This document shows, one piece after another, positions 22,801 to 44,700 of a stretch of DNA of 64,000 bases (the first letter of the stretch is position 1; each line of letters starts with the position of its first letter). The position numbers were made by a program, and so were the translations under genes. The notes under the pieces are model-generated. The model saw nothing but the letters and a program-made list of their open reading frames with translations. It was not told the DNA's origin and did not search any database. The stretch lies in contig NW_017804165.1 of NCBI RefSeq assembly GCF_001625305.1, forward strand, positions 1,040,584 through 1,104,583, in the 5' to 3' direction. This stretch comes from Branchiostoma belcheri. Taxonomy: Eukaryota > Chordata > Leptocardii > Amphioxiformes > Branchiostomatidae.

Positions 22801-25800
22801 GTTGTATCCAACACCTCTGTGTTCCCGAAGTCAACGAACTTCACTTCAACTTGTTGGTCCAGAACATCTGTGATGACTGCCCTATACCACATGGAATCCT
22901 CCGAGTACAGGGCACAGCATCGCATACCAACTTCAGGATCGCTGATGAAAGCCTCTTTGAACTCGTCTGTATTATACAACTGCTGTAGCTTCTCAGACAG
23001 GTCCTCAATTTCTTGGAAGTCGTGCAACAGTTGAGAGAAGAACTGGTTTGGAGTGACAATGTGTGTTACGGCTAACTCTATTGTGGTGCCTTTCTTGATT
23101 TGGAGTTGATTGAATCCCATATGCTGACTTGGGTCAAGGCTACCTTTCCTGGATGAAGTGCTACTGGCCAGGGAAATACAACTGGAGGAGCGACTGTCAG
23201 CTGTAAGGGTTGATGGTGCAGTCACATAAGCACTTTGCTGACTGACAGAGCTTGAAGTAGAGTCTGTGCTTCCACTACTGTCAGATGCGGCTCGCTGTTC
23301 AGACTCCTCATTCGGCATCAATCTCTCCTCGCCTGTGTGATTGGAAGGACTTGGTGTGGGATTCTCCTTTGCTTCCTTCTTCTCTATCACCTCAGCCTGC
23401 TGCGAGTAGATGTACCCTTTGGAGATAGCTGTCAATGCTGCTCCAGGTGCGGGGATCAAAGGCAACTGTTTGGGTGGAGGCTTGACATGGTCCCGTCTGG
23501 AAACCAATGTTTGTGTGACTCGGCCATACTCGTTGTTGACATTCTTGCCTCTGTGGTCAAACAGCTCAATCTCGTACCGATTCTCCAGCTCTTCCTTGGC
23601 GATGATTTCTGCAACAAACTCCTTCTCCAGCACCATCTGGGAAAACTGCTGCATCTGTCTTTCTGTCCACATGTCATTCTTGCACAGCACCCCCAGCAAG
23701 GAGCACTGGATGGCTTGAACTGGCAGCTGCATGTACTTCAACTTGATGGCTTTCACATTGGCCCTGGACACAAGCTCAACATTCCCATAGTCTACAAACT
23801 TTACCTCCACATCTCCGCTTCTACATACACCAGTGATGACAGCTCTGTACCACTGCTCGTCAAGGGAGTACTTAGCCACACAGGACACCCCTAACCCACA
23901 GGTGTGTAAGGCTTCTTCCTCCTGGTTGAGTTGGGAGTAATGTTTGTTCATGTCCTCCATCAGCGTGTTCAGTTCTTCAGCAGAACTCAGCAGCTGACAC
24001 CAGAACACGTCCGGGTCGGCGGCAACGGTCACAAAGACGTCCTGGTACATGTCCTCGTGTACGAAAGGCTGGATGAACTCCAGGTCAGTCATGCGGATCC
24101 CTGGTGCTGGTGGAGGGGACGTGGCTCTACCTCGCATGAAACCCTTCATGACTTTGCTTGCTGTCTGGTTATCCTTAGTAAGTTCAACTGTGTACCTTCC
24201 ACCTTGGTCTCTTGAGAACAGTTTCATGTGGACAGTCTGATCTTTTACGAAGTCCACAAAGTGTTTGGTAAACTCTGGAGCCAGGGTTGTCTTGGTAGGT
24301 ACGATATCTATCAGGCATGCTTCAAAACACTGTGGAGGCAGGTCAGTGAATTCTGGTTTGAGAACTTTCACCCTTGACATCTCCACGGTTTCAGTGTTTC
24401 CGTAGTCCACATATCTGACCAGAACTCCGCTGTCTGTTACTTTACGGATCACAGCTCTGTACCAGCCTTCATCTTCCATGAACTGTGCACAGCAGACGGC
24501 TCCTGGCCGGGGGTCCCGCAGTGGCTCCACATCAGGGCGTGAATAGTGCTCGTGTAGTTTGGCCATCAGTTCCATCAGCTCAGCCGTCTCTTGTACTGGG
24601 CTGCAGTGGAATTCTCCGATGTTGATCACAGACATGACATAGCCTGACAATACACTACCAGGAGGATATGCAGGAGGTTTATACTGTAACCTGCTGGCTT
24701 GATGTCTGGGACTGGTAGGAGAGGAAGGCTTCAGACTTGGTGCGCAGTCTTTTTCTAAGGAGACAGCTCCGTTCCTCAAACTGGGAGTTTTAGTTGGAGT
24801 AAACCCTGCCTTGGCCATCTGTTCAGCAATGCTCACAGGACTACCTGTACCCTTCTCAGTCAGCTCCAGAACGTGTTTCCCACCTGTGATAACGACAACT
24901 TTGCCTGTCAAGGGTTTATCCATGACCAGCTTCTTAAACTCTTCCTTGGCTTCCTTTGAGCAGGACGACCCTATGTTTGGAAGGCTACACTCGATAGACT
25001 GGGCTGGGATCTCGGCCATTCTTTGGTTTAGCTCTTTGAGGGCGTTTGCAGAAACTGTTTCTGTGTTGCCAAAGTCGACAAACCTGACTTTCACTTCTCC
25101 TGTGGTGGAAGAAGATAACACCTGAGCTCTGTACCAGCAATCGTCTTCAATGTACTTGGCCATGCAGGCTTTACCAGGCTTGATGTCGCAACTGGGCACT
25201 TCCTTGGCAGTTTGTGACAGATTCTGTAACTCCTCTGCAATTGTGTCAATCTGGTCAAGGGACTCTGGAAGCTGGCATGTGAAGTCTCCTGGACCTTGTG
25301 CATCAGAAACATACATTTCATACTCCTTCCCGAATTCCAGCTTTGTCTCTTTGAAGCCATGTACACTGTCTTCTTTGATCGATTTGGCAAAACCTTCCTT
25401 GATTAGCATATCTCTTATATCAAGTGTCAGCCCCCCTCTCCGCTCTTTCAGCTGAACATACAGCTTTCCCTCTGAACTTTTCCCAACGACTTCCCCTACA
25501 AGTTCTTTGTCAAGAGTCACCATTTCGAAGTAGTTCCTGACTTCGTCTGTCCACTCTGGGTTTGGCTGGATGTCTTTCAGAGTGCATTCGATAGCCTGCA
25601 TAGGCAGGACAGCAAACTCTGGTGGGAGGTACTTGATGTTGGAGCGTGGGATCTTCTGTGAGTCCCCATAGTCCACAAAGTACACATCTGCAGTGTTATC
25701 ATCCATAATGCTCTTCACGATACCTCTATAGTACACATTGCTAGGGTCATCACTTCCTAATGCTGCACAGATGGTGCCAGTTTGGATATCACGGAGAAGT

Positions 25801-26588
25801 GATGCTGGTTTGTCCATTTCATATTTGTGGGCCAAAATGCCTTCCATCAGCTCAGTGATATCATATTTGTAGCTGTGTAGCTGGACCCAAAACTGATGTG
25901 GTGATATGATATGTGACATGTAGATTCTCTCCTTAGTACCAGGAGGAAATGTGACGGTCTTGAGGCCCCGTTGTGCGTTAGTGTTACGACATGCAAATCC
26001 CTTCTGTATTAGCACCTCTGAAAGTGCCTGTCCATCCTCCGCCGACCCCTGGAATGCTTCAACTACGATGCTTTTGTCATGCACGACTTTGACAACTTTC
26101 ATTGACACCTCGGTGTCGGCCTGTCCAGCAAGGAAAGATGCCGCCTCTGGGCTCCATACGCCGTCCTTCGCGGCTTCGACTCCTGTGCAGATACACTCAG
26201 AAGCTTGCGCTGGGATACTAGCAACCTCGGCTGGGCATTCTGTCGTTTTCGTGATGTCAACAACTTCGATATTCCCATAGTCGACAAAGAGTACTGTAAC
26301 TGAGCGGTCCCCTGGGCATTTGGACACGACCCTAGCTCGGTACCACCGCGCGTCCTGCTCAAATTTGGCACAACAAAGGTCACCTACCTTCAACTGGTTG
26401 AAGTTGAGGGACTTGTCACTGGCTTCTAGAGACTGTTGCAGGTTTTCCATCGCATTTTCTAGGTTGATGGCGTTTTCTTGGTCGACTTGAGCCCAAAGTT
26501 TGACGATACTGGAAGTTGTGTCCACAGATGTGATATATGCACTAAGTCGGGCCCCTACCTCCGGTGAAAAGAGTTTGTTTGACTCCAT
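7856..26588 (-). CDS. Giant multi-Tudor protein (16 Tudor domains), TDRD15/TDRD6/Tud-like
   Basis: Coding exons on the minus strand: 26588-17588, 17433-17319, 17053-16893, 16731-15409, 15014-14843, 14472-14358, 14134-14039, 13826-13664, 13413-13322, 12831-12633, 11810-11713, 11486-11333, 10938-10762, 10310-10197, 9730-9623, 9388-9220, 9013-8757, 8422-8281, 8125-8055, 7899-7856. The sum is 12,771 bases, about 4,256 aa, in phase throughout. Sixteen WYRA...VDYGN Tudor cores occur about every 200 residues; the first 13 have VDYGN near residues 101, 304, 504, 726, 932, 1252, 1494, 1742, 1967, 2183, 2405, 2595 and 2815, and numbers 14-16 lie near 3042, 3635 and 3860. This spacing fits extended Tudor (SN-like plus Tudor) modules. 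Such proteins bind symmetrically dimethylated arginines of PIWI proteins in germ granules. The start ATG (MESNKLFSPEVGA) has A at -3 and G at +4. The C-terminal 360 residues are acidic and low-complexity. Exon 10's donor (ATG|GTGCTC) and the exon 12 GC donor are the weakest junctions. Known relatives carry about 8 (TDRD6, TDRD15) or 11 (fly Tud). Confidence 0.88.
8503..8702. mobile_element. MITE-like element, 200 bp, in a Tudor gene intron
   Basis: The left end GTTTAAAGTTAAAACTTCTG and the right end, read inverted, GTTTAAAGTTAAAACTTTTG match for about 40 bases (then GATCCAACACAA and GTTCTCT). After a gap the match continues imperfectly through CCAGTCAC.CTGGT. There is no ORF, as expected of a non-autonomous element or fold-back. 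It sits between the exons ending at 8757 and starting at 8422. Confidence 0.8.
9921..10151. mobile_element. Penelope-like element remnant with GIY-YIG motif
   Basis: Inverted ends: the left end CAAGCAACTGGATATGACTT (9921-9957) matches the reverse complement of the right end (10113-10151). Inside, plus-strand codons 10047-10103 read KCEEPNCKNTYIGETSRPR and then stop. Two Cys followed by YIGET.R is the signature of the Penelope-like retroelement GIY-YIG endonuclease. Only this short piece is left. It lies in the intron between the Tudor exons at 10310-10197 and 9730-9623. Confidence 0.65.
11899..12560 (+). mobile_element. Captured 5' fragment of an unidentified (gag-like) element in a Tudor intron
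   Basis: The intron between the Tudor exons at 12831-12633 and 11810-11713 holds a sense-strand ORF (12031-12537) lying antisense to the host gene. A direct repeat TTCTGTACTTTGAG occurs twice just upstream. No terminal repeats and no further catalytic domains are present. The insertion borders are estimated from where host-like intron sequence stops. Confidence 0.45.
12031..12537 (+). CDS. Small CCHC-like, coiled-coil and Pro-rich ORF (gag-like?)
   Basis: The 168-residue frame starts at ATG 12031 (MSKKTKADRKKKCSGC). It shows a basic N-terminus and a Cys-x2-Cys...His...Cys cluster (CSGCGQ, then H, then NC). An acidic Ser/Asp patch follows, then a Lys/Glu/Leu-rich heptad segment (MDSLKKKKEELQKLLDLKRL), a nine-proline run and an Ala-rich tail. 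It ends soon after a GTATTT donor-like site (about 12500), so the true ORF may be an exon. The composition suits the N-terminal protein of a retroelement or DNA transposon, but I do not recognise the family. It is not part of the Tudor protein, being on the opposite strand. Confidence 0.4.
   Translation: MSKKTKADRKKKCSGCGQPTALHEKGKANKNCPGLEIDPSSDSDGGSETTPGSPTATLPATLQDTMDSLKKKKEELQKLLDLKRLQTEVRQMEEQLSGLGIASPASPPPPPPPPPGGPTAHAPIVSGQDPAAFLAGATAALNAQGVPVNPAGATAVGICSVHIIWVYW
12884..12951. repeat. (GTTT)n microsatellite
   Basis: About 16-17 uninterrupted copies of the tetranucleotide GTTT. It lies in the Tudor gene intron upstream of the exon starting at 12831. Confidence 0.95.
15409..16731 (-). 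other. Repeat exon of the Tudor gene (440-residue EPVSDQPE-type linker)
   Basis: The fourth coding exon (1,323 bases) contains no Tudor fold. It encodes an acidic linker of degenerate units such as EPVSDQPE.VTDQ, plus eight exact-period 27-base units at 16308-16523 (the core ACTGGTTCAAACTGGGTGG starts every 27 bases from 16311 to 16500). Each 27-base unit codes for nine residues of the type QFEPVSVST. Phase is 1 at both ends, so skipping the exon would keep frame (1,323 = 3 x 441). It lies between Tudor domains 14 and 15. Confidence 0.85.
17588..26588 (-). other. 9-kb first coding exon of the Tudor gene, 13 Tudor domains
   Basis: A single uninterrupted reading frame of 3,000 codons encodes Tudor domains 1-13. 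The rest of the gene, and the other genes here, are split into small exons of about 30-320 bases, apart from one 1.3-kb repeat exon. Human TDRD6 and TDRD15 likewise encode most of the protein in one huge exon, which supports that relationship. Domain 2 has VYYRG and VDYGD in place of WYRA and VDYGN. The exon ends at GCTGTTGCAG|GTAGGT, phase 1. Confidence 0.9.
21650..21790 (-). repeat. In-frame tandem repeat in the Tudor protein (KDIRREASKL units)
   Basis: Between Tudor domains 7 and 8 the protein contains three tandem units with the pattern PAKDIRREASKL(G/E)A, encoded by about 48-base repeats. The linker is rich in Lys, Arg, Glu and Ala and is probably a charged helix or disordered. Confidence 0.7.
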
Positions 26589-26900
26589 ACTGTCCTCCTT
26601 TTGGCCCCAAGGCCCTACAATAACCTTGCCGAAATAAAACGCCCTTTTGGTGGGTATAGTTTGCTGAAAAAGCCACGGATGCCAAGAAATCCTCCAGCTA
26701 TCCACACTTTCCCGCCATCTTGCGCACAGCACGCAAACTTGCCCGAAGTCACAAATGAAGCATCCAACCACTGACGAGAGTGGTCAACGAATGACCAATC
26801 ACAACACAAAGGTTTTACTTTGACCAATCATAGCCGTCCTAGTGTGATGTGCGGAGAAAAAAAAGTTGCACATGGCTCGGCCCCCTGGCGGGTAGTTTGA
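26589..26900 (-). promoter_or_regulatory. Promoter region of the Tudor gene
   Basis: Two CCAAT boxes in identical context (GACCAATCA) lie at 26795-26799 and 26824-26828 on the plus strand. A CCCGCCATCTTGCGC stretch (YY1/E2F-like) is near 26710-26725. The 5' UTR probably starts in this interval. An upstream in-frame Met codon near 26771 leads into a sequence unlike Tudor proteins and is treated as UTR. Confidence 0.5.
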
Positions 26901-28549
26901 TCACCATATGTATTGTATTAGGAACGTCACTCATGTCATTTGTTGTAAGGTCTCTGGGGAAGCCGAAATAATACCACCACAGCCATTCATAGGACGGTGT
27001 AAATGGGTTTGTTTTAACAATAGCCTATCACTCAACTTTGCTTGTTTAGTTCTGCAAAGTTTGCAAGCTTTTATGACTTCTTACCTGTCAGATAAATCAA
27101 CAGGTGCAGTTCTGATTGGGGGTCATCCTATCCTTCAGGATAACGGTATACTAGTATATCGGGCAGACCAGAGAGGTAAAAAAAAGAGGCAAGAAAAAAA
27201 TCTCCATCTCTCATAACAATGCTTCATTTTGTGGGTTGTCAACTGCAGTTGAGAAATTGTGATGATCGTGATGATAATTTCCAGACAAGGTGCCCCCAAG
27301 GAGGTTTAAACTCCATGGTGCCCCATAGAACAAGATGAAATTGCGCCCCTAGCGGCCATGCATTGAGATACAGTATCAATGCACTCTATCGGGCAGAATT
27401 AGTCCAAAATGAAACATGAACATGACTTCAAGCAATGCTTCAACAAATGGCTTGAAATTTATTTGTTTTGTTTGTCCTTTCTTTTTACTATGTCTCCCTA
27501 TGTGGTCAACGCTTATGACTGTGTGTTTAGTTGAGTGTTTGACTCCAGTAGAGGACTACAGAAGTTTCCTGCCATACAGAATCAATTTTTTGCAACCCTC
27601 ATGTCAACATTTGTTCCTGAAGTTTCTAACTCAGTATGCATGTAAGAAATGAGTGATGAAAAGACACAAGAGGTTCTTTTTGCGAAATAAAGATCTATTT
27701 CATTTTTATTCGCCCTCGCATATACGAAAGCAGCTTCTCAACACAAATACAATGTATAAGGCCAGGTCCTCTAATTCACCACAATTAATCTCATTCTCAA
27801 ACAGTTTGGTCACAGGAAATTCACATCACAGAAAGCCAATCATTTCTTACATTCAGGCTTTGGGCTTGTGTAGCATTGGGGCTTACAACAGAACACATCT
27901 TCCCTTACTGTATAAATAACATTGTTTCATGTACGACTAGGTCTTGGGTAAGGTGTAGCAAAATTAAAGATGACTAACATCGCTGTTTATGAATGTATGA
28001 AAAGCGCAGCATTTCTTTACAAACAAATACATGTATGTGGTGTACACTACCACTTCAACATACTGTGCTGTTCTGTAAGGCTAGTGTTGATGTTTCCTGT
28101 CACAACTTCAGCGCACTGTAGGCAACATTTGTCTCCAAGGACATTCAAGGGGTGAGCATCAGCGGAACAACATTCAGAGCTTAATTTGTATGGACTGAAC
28201 GTATCATTCTTCAATTTAGCACTTTTTGAACATCTTAGTCCAATGCACCATTGAACAGTGATGAAGCAACAGGTGGTTGGAGACCAAACATATGCCAGTT
28301 TACCAAAAGTACAGTATTATCAGTTCCTCCAATTTAAGTGTATCCCAGATTTTACCCCCCAGCTTTCACAAACTGCAAACCTGTTTACAACTGGACTAAA
28401 GTTGAGCTACACAGGTCTCAATATACAGTATATAAATCATGTTTCTGACTCAACACCCTAACCCTCCTCTTTCAAACAACAGAACATGATTGACATCTCT
28501 TTAATTTGCATTGGTAGCACGAGTCATCGCTGCAGCTGTGAGTATGACT
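26900..28549. other. Spacer between Tudor and HADHA, including the HADHA 3' UTR
   Basis: No coding exon is visible. The minus-strand AATAAA (plus TTTATT at 27705-27710) would end the HADHA transcript with a 3' UTR of about 0.85 kb. The remaining roughly 0.8 kb up to the Tudor promoter is AT-rich without recognisable features. Confidence 0.5.
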
Positions 28550-40987
<12,438 letters not shown>

Positions 40988-41704
40988 GATGGTACGACCA
41001 AGGTGAGCCGAAAAAGGGTGCCTATGATTGTGACGTCAGGATGCCTTAAAATAGGGATGACAAAAATGTGCTTGTGAATATCAAATTATCCTAAAATTGT
41101 CCAATAGAGATTTCAAATAAAAGGTTTTGAATTTTTATCTATTCTATTAATGACATTCATCTGTTTTGTGTGAAATTTTTGAACCACAATGTAAATTTGA
41201 AACAGGACCAACTGTGTTCCTTCATTTGGACAGCCCACACGCCTGCATTATTACCGGTACCGACGTATCCGATGTCAAAGTGTTTCTACTTCTTTTTCAA
41301 CTTCCATACTTCCTGGGTTTTAGAACTTACGTTGATCTTATATGGTAGCAAACCAGAACCCGACAACAGTCAACCTCTGTAAAGAAGGGAATCTGTTGAA
41401 TCTGAGAAATCGTCTGCACTGCCGAACAGACGTCACAGAACCCCTAAGGGCATGATCTTTCACACTTGTGACCTCATTTCTCGCGAGACTCCTAAGATCA
41501 AGAGATAATAATTGTCCCAATCCTGCTGTAGACATTTCAAAGATGACTGAAACACATTAAGAAACGATATTTCCTTAGATTTTTTTCCTCGACTTGATGC
41601 AGTTCTGTCAAGAAAAGGAGAAAGGGGTGATTTATTTAAGTCTCGTGCAGCGCGAGACTTGCGACCTTTGACACCTGCACATTCACACTGCACCGGCACA
41701 CAAG
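40988..41704. promoter_or_regulatory. Bidirectional promoter between HADHA and HADHB
   Basis: The two start codons face away across 717 bases. A perfect palindromic cAMP-response element, TGACGTCA, is at 41031-41038, about 45 bases upstream of the HADHA ATG. An AAGATGGCG YY1-type element covers the HADHB start. The HADHA/HADHB head-to-head pair with a common promoter region is established in vertebrates; co-regulation here is inferred. Confidence 0.75.
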
Positions 41705-44700
41705 ATGGCGACGGCGATGTTGAGATTGGCAAGGTCGTCTCACCGACTTTGCAGCCCTCTGGGCGGAGGAGGTAAGTCTTGGCGCATTGTTCAACATCGA
41801 TGACAACCTTAAGTGTCTTAAGAACATTCGCAGCGTGTTTGTCGTAAAAGAACTGCGATAACGCTGCTAAAACAGAGCGACAAAAATCATGGCAGTCGAA
41901 AAACGTCATGGCAGGTTTACAAACGTACAGAAAACTTGGTACAGTACAGTCACCTATAAGCACGTAGATACCTATGTTACCAAGAAACCCGCTGCTAGAA
42001 TAATTATTATAATCAGCAGTTGCTTTTAATCGATAACACTAACCTTTAGTTGTATATAACGTTTCAACTGAAGGTTTAATAGCAGTGATGATCAAAATTC
42101 TCAACGTTGCACACGTCATAGTCTGACATCATATGAATTTCTGTTTATCACAGAGGCTGTTCGGGCTCTGAGCACATCAGTCGTCCACCATGCTCCCGAA
42201 GCAAAGGCTGCAGGTAGGTTTTAAACAGGCAATAAATGTGCACATTGTATGAACGTATATATTCCACCCAAATGACCCAATGGAGAAATTTTCTAAGCAG
42301 AATTTGACTTTGATGGTTTGACCTACACCAAAATGCATGTAGTGCAATCTAGAATTTGACAGAAAGACATGAATTACTAATAAAATGGGGAAATGGTGCA
42401 ATCCCTTAGCTCAACCTGAATTCACTCGAGTCACTCAAGGGGACCAGACTTTATTTTGGTCCCAGCAGCGTCTTTTGTGAGTCTTCTTTACACCTGACAT
42501 GGTTATCACTGTTTCTCCAGCTGCCCCAGCCAAGACCAAGAAGACTCTGGCAAAGCAGGGAGTCAGGAACATTGTGCTGGTGGAGGGTGTCCGCACACCC
42601 TTCCTGCAGGCTGGAACCTCGTAAGTTCTTCCACAGCCATCAATGTATATTTAAGGAACTGTAGAGGTTACAAGTTATAATCTCCAAGCAGATCATACGG
42701 TGGCAAGGCAGTATCCAATGGCCAAAGGAGTGTCCACTAGCCACAGAAGGCTAATGGACACTCCCCTGGCCAATGGATACTGCCTTGCCACCGTATGATC
42801 TGCTTGGATTTTATTATTTTTTTTTTTTTTTAACCATTTGTCCATGTTAGATAAATAAGGATTTGGAGGGCAGAGCACTCACCCTAGTGAGTGAGTGAGC
42901 AGTAAAAAAGTAAGCAGGAAAGTTTTTTCTATTTCAACATTATGTCAGTGTGTTACTGTAACAAAAGTTTGGGTTTTTTTTTTTTGTTTCACAGGTATGC
43001 CAACATGATGCCCCATGATCTGGCCAGACAAGCTTTACTGTGAGTCTGTACTTTTGTATGATGATCAAAGTTAATTTATGCATACCAATGATTAAAATTC
43101 ATCCTTTTAAGGGATGTAACTCAATAGGACCTTGGAAACTTTGGGAACAAATATTCTAAAGATAGATATTATAAATTAGGATCTCATTAGCATAATCATT
43201 TCCCATACTGTTGATTGATGAGACATCATATTTGTGAGCATTTTCAGTGCACCATTATGAAAATATATATTTTTTTTCATATTGATTTCTAGGTCAAATG
43301 ATAGAACTCTAGATAAAAGAATTGAAATCAAGCTGTCAAGCATGATAAGCTGTCTTGTCTGCATTTTTTGTGATCCCCCTACTTGTTTGTTACAGGGGTC
43401 TTTTGCAGAGGACAGCACTACCCAGAGGTAATAGCAGCTCTCCCATTACAGTTTGTATACTTGTTGAAATTTTTCTAGCATACAGGGTTAGAGCACACAG
43501 AGGTTGCCTATTGTTTTTTGGTCAAGGCATTAGATGGCAGGGAAAAGGTTGATTTTGTAATGACCTGTGATGTTGTTATCCCCAGACATGGTGGACTACA
43601 TCGTGTTTGGGACGGTGATCCAGGAGGTGAAGACGTCCAACCTGGCCCGCGAGGCTGCCCTGGGGGCGGGGTTCTCCGACAGGATCCCGGCTCACACCGT
43701 CACCATGGCCTGTATCTCCTCCAACCAGGCCATGACTACAGGTCAGGACATCAGGCTGTGTGCAAGATGGAGATTTAACTATCAGCCTTCTAGATTATAA
43801 TGAAGGGGAAGAAGAGAGATGTAGAAAGACAGCATAACTGTAAAGTGCATATACTAGTACCCATATGTAGAGAACAAAATATTTAGCAAGGAAGAAGACT
43901 ACATGTTTTCTTGTATTTCAACCATGATTTAGCAAGATATATCTTCATGTGCCTGTTGTTAACTTGATGCATCTACCTTCTGGGTGAACACTGAGTCACT
44001 GACCTATCTGTGCCATTGTGTTTCCTCCAGCCGTGGGCCTGATTGCTGCTGGCCAGTGTGATGCAGTAGTGGCTGGTGGGGTGGAGTTTATGTCAGATGT
44101 TCCTATCCGCTTCAGCCGCAAGATGCGCAGTATCATGATGAAAACTCCTAAGGTTGGCACAATTGATGGGCTTTAAACTCGGTGTGTTAAGGGGAGAAAG
44201 GTCTGGATTGTTAATTTTTGGTTTGGACAGAAATTATAATGATTGAGAAGCTTTGGTGTTAAAATATTGTGATTTCCAACACCAAATCATGGGTATATTT
44301 AGCTGAAAATTACAGGTCTTGTCCACAAATTACACAGTACTGACAAGTAGTTTACACCTTTAGTGTGCGTACATCACAGGTTGCAAATCATACCATTTCA
44401 TTTCAGGCTAAGACTGCTGGAGCCAAGTTGGGACTCCTGGCCCAGATCAGACCCAGCTACCTGGCACCTGAGGTGAGCATGGAGTTGTGTTACATTTTTT
44501 AACTTATTACAAAAGCCATTCTGGATTTTGTTTGGGGCATACAGTTCTTGAATATTGTTGATGTTTTCTGTATGTATATTAAGATACATTCCATAGATTT
44601 GTTTGTCCTGTCCTCATAGCTCCCTGGTGTGACAGAGTTCTCCACCAATGAGACCATGGGACACTCTGCTGACAGGCTGGCTGCTGCGTTTGGTGTCACC

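Noticed and set aside
26589-26771. N-terminal extension of the Tudor frame to an upstream Met (MVGCFICDF...)
   Set aside because: The extension does not resemble Tudor proteins, includes promoter-like CCGCCATCTTGCGC sequence, and the ATG at 26588 has a much better context.
41460-41963. Minus-strand 167-codon ORF over the HADHB first exon
   Set aside because: Overlaps the HADHB first exon and first intron antisense, with no recognisable protein family; chance frame in a GC-rich promoter area.
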